In this document: positions 12,255 to 23,492 of the stretch, piece after piece
How the letters are laid out: each line of letters starts with the position of its first letter
How positions within the stretch are numbered: position 1 is the stretch's first letter
Origin: Aspidiotus rigidus
Lineage: Eukaryota > Arthropoda > Insecta > Hemiptera > Diaspididae
Direction: 5' to 3'
DNA length: 64,000 nucleotides
Assembly: GCA_035079385.1 (NCBI GenBank)
Contig: JAVHKY010000062.1
Span: 434,001 to 498,000 of the forward strand
Translations under genes and position numbers: made by a program
Notes under the pieces: generated by a model
The model's database searches: none
What the model saw: only the letters and a program-made list of their open reading frames with translations
What the model was told of the DNA's origin: nothing

Positions 12255-13205
12255 ATGGCGGTTGCTGTCGTCGTTTTGGGTAAAGAAGTATGAACTCGAA
12301 CACTTTCATCATTACAATTACTAGTCTTGTTCAGTTGGAAGCATATTTCCCTCACCAATAATTTTCAGAACTCTCCCAAGTATCTGGTTTGTATCAATTC
12401 AGAGCAGGAACTCCAGTTACGTTATAAAATGCACACTGCCTTGGATTTCATAGAAGAAAAGTTATCATCAACTGGAAAGTCGTTGAACGACGTGCGGGAA
12501 CTGTATTTGGGTCAGTTGTATGCCGCTGAAGATTACAAATTGTATCCTTCCTATTTATAAGGAGTTCTATAATTATAAAAAGTAACGTATCTGAGAAAAA
12601 AAAAAGAAATCATGATCATCTCCTACAAGAATATCTTTAATTCATAGCAGATATGGTTACGTGACCAATACTAAAATAAAATTTATAATTGCTGTGGATC
12701 CAACTAATATGATCAGAGATAACGAAATTCGAGCGGTAAGTTATTAGTGATAGCTTTGCCCAGAACAACATGTAAAATGAATTCTATCCGATTTTTAAAC
12801 TTATGCGACTCATCATGTCACATAAAGTAGCGGGTCTCTCAACAAGAATAAAATATTTCTCTTTTAGGAAGGATAGGAAAAATTGCTTTAATTCAGGACG
12901 CTGTCATTTTGATGTTACTGTTTTAGATGTTTCGCACTTTACATGGAGCGTACGCAGATGCTGTTTGTTGTCCTTTTTATGTACCTGGAAGTCAGATTAC
13001 ATCATCGTGAGTTTAATAAAAATTTCATTTAGTATTTTCACCAAGACCTCACACCTAAACGAATCCGTTGAGTTGCTTTCATTTCAGGCTCGAAGATGGT
13101 TGTTTAACCGAAAGCGCTCGTCGTATTTTCATTTTTTCTGCGGTTTGCATTTTTTTACTCCACGTCGGAGTATTCCTCTTTCTCACACCTAGCTATTTTT
13201 CGTGA
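12255..13205 (+). CDS. TRAPPC2L: Trafficking protein particle complex subunit 2-like
   Basis: Small longin-fold (sedlin-like) subunit of the TRAPP vesicle-tethering/Rab-GEF complex, acting at ER-Golgi membranes. Exons: 12255-12287 ([11 protein letters not shown]), 12369-12541 ([26 protein letters not shown]), 12651-12735 ([25 protein letters not shown]), 12927-13006 ([14 protein letters not shown]) and a last exon from 13088. Splice phases agree through exon 4. In the last exon the phase-correct frame runs to a TGA at 13203-13205 and gives a hydrophobic tail unlike the family, whereas another frame gives a short SKMVV ending that looks more family-like. The C-terminus is therefore unsettled. 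The ATG at 12255 starts a typical beta-strand 1. Confidence 0.88.
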
Positions 13206-13640
13206 AGACAAATTTTTATGTTTGTTTAATTACAAATGGATTTCAAAGTTCTTCAATCAATTATTCAGAATCTCAATAAACTCTCAAGTTTTCCTTGCAC
13301 ACAAAAGAAATTAGAAAAGAAGAAATCAATAAGAGGATAGGTGTGTAAATGGCCAACACCAACGAGAACGCATTCCCAACAGCCGCCAACTAATTGCTCG
13401 CAAAATGTAATAAAGTTCGACACATAGATGTATATTAGAGAACCTAGATATTGTACTTGTCTTTAACACGTGTTAAATTTTTGTAATTGGTCGGTCATCA
13501 GGGTGAGCAAAGAATTGGCAAAACAATGAAGCAGTAAGGTCCCCCTTTCGATACACTTGTACCGAAAGGAAACTGGTGGAAAACATAAAATAAAATTTGA
13601 AAAAAAAAGGATAATAAAATAAAAATATATTTTATTACAC
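13206..13640 (+). other. 3-prime flank of TRAPPC2L, no gene seen
   Basis: AT-rich, no long ORF. Near 13541-13575 a diverged fragment of the following element's repeat unit appears (CCCCCTTTCGATACA, TGTACCGAAAGG). Confidence 0.5.
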
Positions 13641-14112
13641 TCCCAATGAGTCTAGAACTGCACTGAAAGGGAGACTGAATGAAAAAAATAACTATTATTT
13701 TTTTGCATGTCAGTGTGAGTCTAGAACTGTACCAAAAGGGGGACTGAATGAAAAAAAAATATCCAATGAGTCTAGAACTGTACCAAAAGGGGACTGGATG
13801 AAAAAAATATATCCAATGTACTGAAAGGGGAACTGAATAAAAAATTTTTGTTCTCTTTTAGACCTACCCATATCTAAACACTACAGAAATATTACCAAAT
13901 AGTATGAATAATATTGTGTTGAGCCATGTTTACAGGACGAGTTTTTGAAAGCAAATGAATATTTTTTCAGGATGCACCTACTTATATACCTACTTTTCGC
14001 TGAATAAACTTTCTTTTATCTGGTTGCTCACATATATAGTTTGTACACATTCAATTTTTGTCGCATAATTATCCATATTTCGAACTCTGATTTTATTAAA
14101 CACGATACAAGG

Positions 14113-14406
14113 TCAGTAATGTTTCAGCTCCTCGTCTGCACAACTACAAAAATCAAAATCACATCTACGTTCGCATAGACAGTGGTAGTAGGTTGATTTA
14201 AAAAACTCTAGGTTTCTTCCTACGTATATGATAAATGGTCCATTATAAATTTTTTTCGGAAACATAATTTTCACGTCGTCTAATTCAGCTACAAAGTGAT
14301 CATTTCTAGGCGATAGTTTTAAAATAGTATAAAGAACTGACGGTTCTAATTTGGAGCAATGAACGAGCTTCTTTTCATTAACTCGACCCATGATGAAGTG
14401 ACCCAA
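14113..14406 (-). CDS. Cysteine-cluster protein, paralogue of the 140-aa element protein
   Basis: 97 aa. It aligns over most of its length with the protein at 30535-30957: both have L-x-P-x-(V/I)-(L/I)-YT-(I/V)-x-K, then LD(D/N)VKI, and a cluster of the form YxxCxCxxxCxFxxCxC (here YYHCLCERRCDFDFCSCADE). The clustered Cys residues suggest a metal-binding or structural role. No function is known to me. The longer homologue has a further 50-residue Cys/Trp-rich tail missing here. The ORF lies 5 bp downstream of its neighbour (stop at 14412), consistent with co-expression. Confidence 0.6.
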   Translation of the reverse strand: MGHFIMGRVNEKKLVHCSKLEPSVLYTILKLSPRNDHFVAELDDVKIMFPKKIYNGPFIIYVGRNLEFFKSTYYHCLCERRCDFDFCSCADEELKHY

Positions 14407-14411
14407 TTCAG

Positions 14412-14600
14412 CTAGAGTGTCTTACTTTTATAATTTTCTATTTGTTTTTTACGTTCTTCCAATTCTTCCCAATAAGTTTGTAATTTTTCATTTTGTATTT
14501 CTCGTTCACGTTGTTCCTGTAAAGAATTATATCTCCCAGAGCCCACCCTTTTGAACGAGCATTCTTCAATCTCTTTGTGTTTACGTTTCTTATCCTCCAT
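14412..14600 (-). CDS. Short charged coiled-coil protein
   Basis: 62 aa, rich in Glu, Lys and Arg, with heptad-like EREIQNEKLQTYWEELEERK; probably a helical coiled coil. It starts at an ATG and sits directly upstream of the Cys-cluster gene. No family recognised; it may be a structural or DNA-associated accessory protein of the small element. Confidence 0.45.
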   Translation of the reverse strand: MEDKKRKHKEIEECSFKRVGSGRYNSLQEQREREIQNEKLQTYWEELEERKKQIENYKSKTL

Positions 14601-15202
14601 AATATAAGTGCGAAAATAAATAGCAGAAACGATAGCCTATGTACATGTACTAGAGTTTTTTACAACACATTTCTTCCAAGTTTTTTCTGATAGTATAATA
14701 TTTTTGTACAGTAATAGAAGTACCGTTTTGAAGTGATCATTAATTCGTCATATTTTGCGCTGAAACAGAAGAAAAAAACATCCGAATATAAGTATCAAGT
14801 TATAAAGCTCGACGCTCGAGCACACGTGTCGATAACGAGTCGACGACAGATTCTTAGTAATTAACGCTTCCACAACATTCGGCACACGTAAGGTGTCCGA
14901 CAAAGTGTCCGATAAAACTGTTTTGACAGAAATTAGGATATCGTGAAAATAATAGTCGGACAACGACGAATATATGAGACTCCGCCCACTCGATCAAAAA
15001 ATTATAAATTTAATCGACGACTAATTATCTTTCTCATTGTCTTTCGACAGCGTGGTCTACATACATACATACATACTGCACTGCTCTGCGTACACAATGA
15101 CACAAGCTTTCGTTTGCGCTATCAACAATAGTTCTTTTAAGAACTTAGGTGTGAGAGAAAATAGATTTAATTATAGCGTTAGAACAGACTAACCCCGAAA
15201 AA
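14601..15202. promoter_or_regulatory. Divergent intergenic spacer of the small element
   Basis: About 600 bp between divergently oriented ORFs, so it should hold both promoters. It contains GTCCGACAAAGTGTCCGA-type short repeats near 14895-14915 and an (ACAT)n run at 15059-15075. No clear TATA box at the expected distance. Confidence 0.35.
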
Positions 15203-15847
15203 ATGAACTTAGTCGTAGAGAATAGTTTAGATTTAAGTGCTAACAATTTAATCATTCTGAAACAGATCGTCGCTGGTTATGGTATCGCGAAATATTATAA
15301 ACTTAGGAAATTTCAACTCATCGAGGCGATTGTCCATGCTGATTTAATGTTAGATAATAGTAATAATAATTTTGTACTTTCTCCTAAACAGCAGACAACG
15401 TTTGAAATTCATTTACCCACAGAACCTCTACCTTCAGCTAAAGAAATCGAGCAGGCTGTAGGTATTCGAAATGAAGAAGACAAAGAAGACCAGAGTGTAC
15501 TAGTGTCTATTCCATGGGAAAAAATTTTGGTTGGAGAAGAAAAACGTGAAGAAGAAATTGTTCCTGAAGAAGACTTTAGCGACAAGGAAGATAAATTTTT
15601 CAATGCATTACGTCGACCAACCAGACATCAGGAAAATGACGACGATGGATTGGAGCTCGTAAGTCCTGAAGCTGAATCGTCAGTGAGTAAGAAAAAAATT
15701 CAATGTAGACCTAAACGTTCGCAAAAAACTACTCGTAATACGTCGAAACTTGGACCTGATTGGATATTTTTTTTTCATTCAGTCCCCTTTTGGTACAGTT
15801 CTAGACTCATTGGATATATTTTTTTCATTCAGTCCCCCTTTCGGTAG
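15203..15847 (+). CDS. SAP/LEM-like N-terminal protein running into the TIR
   Basis: 214 codons. Residues about 12-48 (LSANNLIILKQIVAG, YYKLRKFQLIEAIV) form a SAP-like two-helix motif that closely resembles the first 40 residues of the PolB at 33144-37262 (NVKQLRELAR, YYYKLNKVDLIASL). An acidic middle (EEDKEDQ, EEEIVPEEDFSDKED) and a basic stretch (RPKRSQKTTR) follow. The last about 30 codons are translated terminal-repeat sequence, so the natural C-terminus is probably lost. Likely DNA-binding; no catalytic motif seen. Confidence 0.5.
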   Translation: MNLVVENSLDLSANNLIILKQIVAGYGIAKYYKLRKFQLIEAIVHADLMLDNSNNNFVLSPKQQTTFEIHLPTEPLPSAKEIEQAVGIRNEEDKEDQSVLVSIPWEKILVGEEKREEEIVPEEDFSDKEDKFFNALRRPTRHQENDDDGLELVSPEAESSVSKKKIQCRPKRSQKTTRNTSKLGPDWIFFFHSVPFWYSSRLIGYIFFIQSPFR

Positions 15848-15936
15848 AGTTCTAGACTCATACTGACATGCAAAAAAAAAAAAATATTTTTTTTTTCCAT
15901 TCAGTCCCCCTTTTAGTACAGTTCTAGACTCACACC

Positions 15937-16984
15937 TACATGCTTGTTCTTATCAACAATAGAATGCATGCGAGGTGACGACGGAATTTCCTGTAGTTTG
16001 AACCATTTTGTCTAGTGTGCGCGTTGTGCCGTTTAATATTCCCCTTGGATTCTCTACATTGGTTAATAGTCACTTTTTTTTTCACGATGGCATAAAATTG
16101 CTTTTGATCATGGAGAGCCTTCTCTTCCAAGTTCTAACTCACTTTGCTCATCAATGGTCATATTTTGTTGTACACCATGCCAAAACTCACTCTGACTTGT
16201 GGTCTGATCCAATAGATTTGAAATGAAATGATTGCTGAATATTCATCTTTTCTTTGGTTTTGTTTTCAACAGACACTTTGAAATGACAGTGAGGAGTTTG
16301 TTACAAGAAGTTATTTAATGAATCACCTCTGGACTTCAAATTCCATTGTGTATGAACAAGTCATGAAACTGTATAATATGCATTACATTTTGCATTGCTT
16401 GTCTAATCCTGTATCTTGTTCCTTACCAAAGAATAAAGCAAAAGATCTTTTATACTTTAGTGCTGTAGAGAATATTAGTCATAATGTGTATATTGTAGTG
16501 GCGCTTGCGTTGAACTATTTATTTTCTCTCTAATTTACTACAAAAAAAAAAAAAAAAAAACATTTTTCGGATTCCAATGGAACACATTAATACAATCCAT
16601 ATGAAAAGAAATTTTTTGCGCTCCAAATATTATTACTCTAATTCAAACATACTGTATTCTGAAATAAGAATATTCTGAAAGGTAATAATGAACTTTATGA
16701 GTAGAGTTCAACCTTTCATTCTACGATTATGTGGCTTCATCAATAAATTATTGTTATTTTAGTCGTACTTAATAGTCGACACCTTGAGATTGGATTTCTG
16801 TCAAAAAAGCGTTAGTCTCGACATAAGAAATACATTGAGCAAACGCCCCTCTGACAGAAAGGCCCTCAAATATTTAGTCTTCATCAAGAGACCGATTCCA
16901 CGTGACGTCAAAATCTTTATTTCTGGTCGAATGCTTGTTCTCTGCTGCTGGCTTTGGGTCAGCCATCTATATTACTAAAGTCAT
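15937..16984. other. Intergenic, no supported gene
   Basis: Short frames only. A 20-nt A tract at about 16542-16560 follows the weak open frame 16318-16533 and could mark a retroposed transcript, but no parent gene is recognisable. Confidence 0.4.
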
Positions 16985-17795
16985 TAGACTAAATCGCCGT
17001 GACGTCATTCACGGACATTCACTGATAACAAGGCGATGTTTGCTCCGCAATGACTTACCCCAACTTACGCGTAAGTTCAAAACAAAAAAAATGCTCCATA
17101 AGAAATACACGGGAACGTTTCGATCTTACGTTCAGATTTGAAAACAAGAAATAAGTCAAGAATCACAGGTACATTTTCAAAGACATGAGAACTTCCTGAT
17201 TCTAAATATAAACACGTAATAGACTAAATCGCCGTGACGTCATTCATGAACATTTACTGATAACAGGAATCGAGAGAATGCGATAGTATACTGTATCAGT
17301 TAAAAGTAAGATATCGATTCCCATAAGAATACACAGGGATCATTTCGATCATACGCTCAAATTAAAAAATTGGAAATAAGTAAGCAATTACGTGTTTATA
17401 TTTAGAATCAGGAAGTTCTCATGTCTTTGAAAATGTACCTGCGGTTTTTAACTTATTTCTTGTTTTCAAATCTGAACGTAAGATCGAAACGTTCCCCTGT
17501 ATTTCTTAATTATGGAGCATTTTTTTTGTTTTGAACTTACGCGTAAGTTGGGGTAAGTCATTGCGGAGCAAACGTCGCCTTGTTATCAGTGAATGTCTGT
17601 GAATGACGTCACGGCGATTTAGTCTATTGCTTACTTATTTCCAATTTTTTAATTTGAGCGTATGATCGAAATGATCCCTGTGTATTCTTATGGGAATCGA
17701 TATCCTACTTTGAACTGATACAGTATACTATCACATTCTCTCGATTCCTGTTATCAGTAAATGTTCATGAATGACGTCACGGCGATTTAGTCTAT
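16985..17795. repeat. Interleaved double foldback (A-B-A'-B')
   Basis: Four arms share the terminus AGACTAAATCGCCGTGACGT. Arm A (16985-17220) pairs with A' (17386-17628), and arm B (17221-17385) with B' (17630-17795). The inverted repeats are interleaved rather than nested. The arms contain CCATAAGAAATACAC-type blocks found in other MITEs of the window. Confidence 0.75.
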
Positions 17796-17813
17796 ACCTG
17801 GAGAACGTTTCGA

Positions 17814-18068
17814 CATTGACTATATACACTTTGTAAGCAGACCTACATACCTTTTGTTAAAAGAGTTGTCGTTTTGTTGGAAACTGCTACCTGAGTGCGC
17901 TGGGTGTTAACTGTTGGTGCAAAGGAGAGAGAACATACACCCCTCTCTGTTACACCCACGTCTTAACACCTGGCGCGATCTGTTATTTGCTTCCAACGTG
18001 CGTCCGAAAACCAACAACATTTTAACAATAGGTTTGTATGTCTGCTTACGAAGTGTATATAGTCAATG
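17814..18068. mobile_element. hAT-like MITE family A, copy 2
   Basis: 255 bp, same termini as 10029-10288. The flanks share GTTTCGA (7 bp matching). The open frame at 17914-18132 is internal to it and not a gene. Confidence 0.8.
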
Positions 18069-18370
18069 GTTTCGATCATTCATTGATACATTGAAACGAG
18101 AAATAAACAAGGAAACAACGATACATTTTTGAATACTCTAGAACTTCTGGATTCTAAATATGAACATCAATGTGTGATCGAAACGTTCCCTGTGTATTCT
18201 TATGAGAATCGATAAGGCAATTGAACCAACAATTGTGATATCAAATAATATCGAACACATATGCGTGTATTCCTTGCTCAGTGATTACTGTTATCAGTGT
18301 CGTGACGTCACTGTGGAATCGGTATAGTATGCCGTGGGACTATCTTGGGGACTTGATTCTCAAATTCATA

Positions 18371-18763
18371 ATGGACTGTGTTATTTGTGATAACAAAAAT
18401 ATCGGCTGATATCGATTTGTTTGGCAAGAGTACTCATTCTGCAGGAAATCGGTCCAATCGCAAATTTGCTCCCATAAGAAATACACGGGGAGCAAAGATC
18501 AGTATGAAATTAATCAAAAATTAAAACAGATTTTGCGGAAAAAAGTTTATATTTATAGTGTGTGAGTAATCGACTTCTGAAAAGGAACTTTTTTCCCTCA
18601 ATTCTTTCTCATTTTTGATTAATACCATATGATCGATTTGCTTCCCATGTTTTCTTATGGGGAGCAAATTTGCGATTGGACCGATTTCCTGCAGAATGAG
18701 TACTCTTGCCAAACAAATCGATATCAGTCGATATTTTTGTTATCACAAATAACACAGTCCATT
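18371..18763. mobile_element. MITE family C, copy 1
   Basis: Termini ATGGACTGTGTTATTTGTG. Inverted arms include GGCAAGAGTACTCATTCTGC. Related copies are at 22958-23335 and, diverged, at 22039-22410. Confidence 0.75.
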
Positions 18764-19425
18764 GAAGACCTTTCTGTCAAAAGGGCGTCCATCCCATAAA
18801 TAAGAAATACATTGAGCATTTTCTCGTGCATACATAATTGATATGGACTACATCTTTGTAACGTTATTTATTTGGGCCGTGCATCCGTCAGAGAGCGTGA
18901 CCATCGAGTCGAAGTTATCAAAAGACGGAAGGCGAACCATGGAAAATGGAACACGGGAAAAATCTTCAAATTGGAATTTTTCAAAAATGACTCGTTGAAA
19001 ATGATTTCTTTTTGTACTATATGATAATCAAATCCTCTAAAATATAAGACCAAAACCACCGAACCTTTATAATTCTTCCTCAATTTTATAAGAATTTTTC
19101 AAAAATCATTCCTATACAATCATATGGAGGTTCACCTTCTGCCTTGCGTGCATGTACATGAACTTGTGTGCGTGTGATAAGCTAGCGCGTAACTAGCACT
19201 GACCGGCACAAATTGCCCCCTGCAAATTGCCAACTTCCTACCAACAAGACGCTAAGATACTGAAAACCCCTTGAATGTGATCGATAATATTATTCTGGGT
19301 TCAATCACATTATCCATTCCCTTGAGAAATACACAGGAACGTTTCAATTACGTTCAATTTAAAAATGAATAAGCAATTATGTGTTTGTTCTCAAGTGTTT
19401 GAAAATGTATCTGCAGTTCCTTATT
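18764..19425. other. Intergenic repeat debris
   Basis: Fragments of MITE arms (AAGGGCGTCC near 18780, AAATACACAGGAACGTTTC near 19325). No gene seen. Confidence 0.4.
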
Positions 19426-19548
19426 TGTGACCTTCAATGAGAAAAGTATGATCATTGCCCATTGGCAGGAACACCGTTTCTCTTCGACTGGACTTCTTAT
19501 CAGAGAGAAATGGTGGCAATGAGCATCTTTTTCTCATTGCAGGTCACA
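19426..19548. repeat. Small inverted repeat, family D copy 1
   Basis: Termini TGTGACCT and AGGTCACA with arms containing ATGAGAAAAAGATGCTCATT. A second copy is at 19926-20063. Confidence 0.6.
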
Positions 19549-19925
19549 TTAACTTCTTGTTTTCAATGAATATAAGGTCAAACGTTCCTGTGTATTTCTT
19601 ACGGGGCATTTTCTTTGTTTTGAACCAACGAGTAAGTTGGGGTAAGCTATTGCGGTGCCAAGTGCACGGCAGCCCATTTGCATAATAATTTGTTGCGGGT
19701 TGCAGCTTTATTGTTGGCACCATCTGATGAGATTCACCTATAAGGGCTCTGCTTTGAGCGCCACCCGAGGGTGATGGTGTGTAATAGTGCCATGGGAATG
19801 ACTTTTAAAAGTTCCTCACTACTCAATAGAATCCATTACGTCACAGTATCGATAAATTGCAAAATGCTGCCTGCTACAGTTCCTTGAAGTCTTTGTTCAC
19901 TCTTTTATTGTTGGAATTTTGTATT

Positions 19926-20063
19926 TGTGACCTGCGAGGAGATAAGGATGCTCATTGCCCACTGACAGGATCACCATTTCTCTCTGATTAGATGTCCAAT
20001 CAGAGAGAAATGGTGTTCCTGCACCAGTGGTCAATGAGCATCTTTTTCTCATTGCAGGTCACA
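19926..20063. repeat. Small inverted repeat, family D copy 2
   Basis: Near-palindrome from TGTGACCTGC to GCAGGTCACA, with a central TCTCTCTGATTAG / CAATCAGAGAGA stem. Confidence 0.65.
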
Positions 20064-20823
20064 TATACAATAGTATCGTTCTAAAAATTCATGAATATTT
20101 TGTAAATAGAACATAAATAAGCGATGGGAGTAATTCTTTTTCTAACTTTTAAGGAATTGATCTCTCCTACCTTATTAACGTTCTGTTTTTGAAATATTGA
20201 TCTGTTTTTGCAACGTTAGCTTTGCTTGTGGGAAAGTTGGAAGGGAAAGTTGACAAAGACTGGAGGAACTTCAGCAAGTAGCATTCTGCAATATTTTGCA
20301 ATCCATTGATATTGTGACGTATTTAAAAAATAAGTCCAACGATCAATTACTCTAAAAAATGAAATATACAAAAATTGGAGCCAACTCAGCCGAGTCTACT
20401 CTAACAATTTCAAAACTTTCTTAGGTGACTTTCCATTTGAGTTTTACAAGAAAGAAGAGCGAAATAAAAATACATTGTTTAGTCATTTGGGGGTATTGGT
20501 AGCGGTGTCACACTATTGTCGACTCTCTGTACACATAATCATGGGTAATTTCCCATTTAACTACGTGTTACGTTCTAATTTCAAAATATCTGAGAACCAA
20601 AGTTTTAATTAAAAAATTAAAGAGTAAAAATGTTATTTATTTTTAAATAATTTTTCTAATGAGACAATTTTCATTTTGGTCCGAGCACTTTTGGAAGATA
20701 AACCCTTCTATAGTAGTTGTTTTTTTCTACATTATTGAAATTATAGAGTGCGACTCTTTCGCGCCTGCACTCCAAATCATCACTTATTAATTATCATCTA
20801 ATCATCACCTCATCACCTGCAAG
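20064..20823. other. Intergenic, nothing recognised
   Basis: AT-rich with no ORF above 60 codons and no clear repeat. Confidence 0.4.
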
Positions 20824-20827
20824 CAAG

Positions 20828-21458
20828 GGTGGTCAGCAATTTGATTTTAAGGCTTACGCTTACGGCTTAAACTCAAAATAGAATTTTCTTTTTGCTCAAG
20901 TTTAATGCTTAAACTTAGAAGGAAGTTACTTTTCGCCCAATCTTAAAACTTATTTAAGACTCATGAGTTTCAACTTAAAATCTAAGCTTAAAGCTTGCAC
21001 ATTTTTTTGTAGAAAAAAAAAGTGTTCGTGTTGAAAAAAACATGTTTTTGTTAGAAAAAACATGTTTCTGTTTGAAAGAATATGATTTTCTTTTTTCATG
21101 TTTTAAAGTTCTTTTTTGCTTTTCAAGACGCCTCATTAAGCGAATGGAAAATTGTTTCGCTTATCAAGTAGCTAATAGTCTGTTCCAGGCAAGATCGGTG
21201 TACTCCAATGTTTGCCATAATGTAGCTGGTAGGAACGCGTTCAATCAGCAACCAATCACAAGAAAGCAAATGAAAGCGTCGTGTCGCGTTCAATGTGTGT
21301 CCCTACCGTTTCCTTCCCCCTCCCCCCGGAGTTGAGCGCACTGAAAACTGACATCACCAATCTTAATTGGAACAGACTGTAACTAAGCAAATGAAAAATT
21401 GTCTCGCTTTAGCTTTTTATAGCTTGAAACTTGAATAAAACCTAAGCTTACCACCCTT
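20828..21458. repeat. Inverted-repeat element with AAGGGTGGT termini
   Basis: AAGGGTGGTCAGC at the left and GCTTACCACCCTT at the right, with CTTAAGC/GCTTAAA-type low-complexity arms as in other hAT-like MITEs here. No target duplication found. The 21042-21335 frame is not supported as a gene. Confidence 0.5.
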
Positions 21459-21560
21459 AATTTTGGAGAAATTCCGCTTGGCAGCGCAAACTCTGTCCTT
21501 ATTGGCTGAGAGAGACAGTAGACAGACTCCTAATAGAAGGTGAGGACGTCGGCGTGGCTA

Positions 21561-21925
21561 GCGCTGCCGTACAAAGTTAAATTGACTATGTGCGAAAACA
21601 ACAATCACGGAAAAGTATAAAAAGAATATAAAAATGTATTCAATAGATATTCAGATCGCATAAGTTGCTCACTTATAGCAATTTTCAACGCAGAATTCGA
21701 TGATCATAATAATTTTCTTCAATAAGTGCTCAATCCTCAGATACGGTACATTTTTCACCTCGCGATGTATAAACGTCAAAATGTATATGCAACCGACTGT
21801 GATAGTAGTGGTGTGTGAATACAGAGCTTTATTACCAACATACATATAGCCCATGGATCCGAACGCCTCGTCTCGGTGATCGTTGTTTTTGCATTTACGT
21901 CAATTCAACTTTGTATGGGGCAGAG
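21561..21925. repeat. MITE with GCTGCCGTACAAAGTT termini
   Basis: Left GCTGCCGTACAAAGTTAAAT pairs with right ATTCAACTTTGTATGGGGC. The termini are related to the arms at 23779-23802 and 38725-38748. Confidence 0.6.
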
Positions 21926-22038
21926 CGGCACCTCGTGTGATTTTTCTATCGTGATTGACATTGAGCCTCTAGCCGCGTCGTCATCCGCTGAAAATAAAGT
22001 TACATACAAAGTGGATGTCCATTTTACCTGCTAGGCTA

Positions 22039-22410
22039 ATGGACTGTGTTATTGTGACGTTACAACTATTGATAGAAGATCAATTTTGTCCATTTGGCAT
22101 CTCGCTCCCATAAGAAATACATGTGGAGCAGAGATCACAATGCTATCAATTAAATATAAAAAATGATACGGTCAAGGGGTGTTTTTCTAAAATAGCGAGA
22201 AGTTGATAAACTTAAAATATAAACTTTTCTGTAAATTTCTACATTTCATATTAAATTAATACCAAGGTCATGTTTGCTCCGCATGTATTTCTTATGAGGA
22301 GCAAAATGCCGAATGGACATATTTTCAGCAGAATAGGTACTTCTGCTCACTCACACCTATGCATCTTGCACTCACATTCATTGTGCGTTATCACAATTAA
22401 CACAGTACAT
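22039..22410. repeat. MITE family C, diverged copy
   Basis: ATGGACTGTGTTATTGTGA at the left and AATTAACACAGTACAT at the right; internal CCATAAGAAATACATG block. Confidence 0.6.
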
Positions 22411-22687
22411 CCAACTTGAAACGCGCTGTCGGTACAACTGGTATTGGGGTTTAAACCGGCACTAGATGGCGCTGCAAAATTACCTGCGCGGGTGAAATTA
22501 AGTAAGTGATCGTGGATACTGGATAGTAAGATAGTTTCAAACGGAAATACTGTCAACTTCAGGAGGGAAAAAATGATAGAAAATTGTTCTGCGTAGTTGA
22601 AGTGATTATAATTCAATTTCTTAACGGCAATGTAGGATAAGTTTTCTTTTAAAATAAAGTTCTAGTCGAATAAAAAAGGTTTAATTT

Positions 22688-22795
22688 TGCCATAGTCTAA
22701 CGGTAAAATCATCATGATCACTCACTCAGTAATCGATAACACGGAGGGTGCCAATCTTTGAAACTCCAAGTTCAAATCCCACTCTTTATGAGAGT
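22688..22795 (+). other. tRNA-like sequence, possible SINE head
   Basis: TAGTCTAACGG (22693-22703) fits a Pol III A box and GTTCAAATC (22770-22778) fits a B box, with about 70 nt between them. The cloverleaf is poor, so a tRNA-derived SINE or tRNA relic is more likely than a working tRNA. Confidence 0.4.
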
Positions 22796-22957
22796 TCTTT
22801 TGTTTTTTCGGCATTTTTGTATGTTCTCGAAAAATACTGCTCAAAATTGAGAAAGTAAGATTGTTTCCTGTTGTAATTTCCTATCTGCGGGTACCCAATT
22901 AAGAATTTTTAACAAATATTAAATCAAAAATTCTAAATTAGGTGTCATACGATGGGA

Positions 22958-23335
22958 AATGGACTGTGTTATTTGTGATAACAAAAATATCGACTGATAT
23001 CAATTTGTTTGGCAAGAGTACTCATTCTGCAAGAAATTTATCCAACGAGAAATTTGCTCCCATAAGAAATACACGGAGAGTAAAGATCAGTATGAAATTA
23101 ATCAAAACTTAGAACAGATTTTGCGGAAAAAAGTTTATACATATTTATAGTGTGTGAGTAATCGATTTCTGAAGATGAACTTTTTTTCCCTCAATTCTTT
23201 CTCATTTTTGAATAATACTATATGATCGATTTGCTTCCTATGTTTTCTTATGAGGAGCAAATTTGTGATTGGATAAATTGGCTGCAGAGTGAGTACTCTT
23301 GCCAAACGAATGACGTCACAATAACACGGTCCATT
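22958..23335. mobile_element. MITE family C, copy 2
   Basis: Same termini as 18371-18763 (ATGGACTGTGTTATTTGTG ... AATAACACGGTCCAT) and the same internal stem. Confidence 0.72.
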
Positions 23336-23492
23336 ACAACAGGAATAAATTTCGTTCTGATACTTTCTTGATTTTGAGCAGTGTTTGTCCAGAAATAGTG
23401 AAAAACTAAATAAGCTCCCATGAGCAACCATGTTAAAATTACCCTACTTCTTACTAGCGCGTGGTGGTTTTTGGAGCTACATAAATGCTGGT

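Larger units (their letters stand above)
13641..15936. mobile_element. 2.3-kb element with tandem-repeat TIRs and virus-like ORFs
   Basis: About 175-bp terminal blocks, 13641-13815 and 15760-15936, are inverted copies of one another. Each consists of about 40-70-bp tandem units containing GAGTCTAGAACTGTACC and GGGGGACTGAATG. Between them lie two minus-strand ORFs (14113-14406, 14412-14600) and a plus-strand ORF (15203-15847), divergently arranged around a 600-bp spacer. The first ORF is homologous to the 140-aa protein of the 14.3-kb element. The plus ORF has the same kind of SAP-like N-terminus as that element's PolB. I infer a satellite-like or deleted relative of a Polinton-type virus. Target duplication not identified. 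Confidence 0.65.

Noticed and set aside
12803..13192. 129-codon plus-strand ORF over TRAPPC2L exons
   Set aside because: It runs across an intron and is in a different frame from the conserved [14 protein letters not shown] exon.
22688..22795. Functional tRNA gene
   Set aside because: A and B boxes are present but acceptor and anticodon stems do not pair well.
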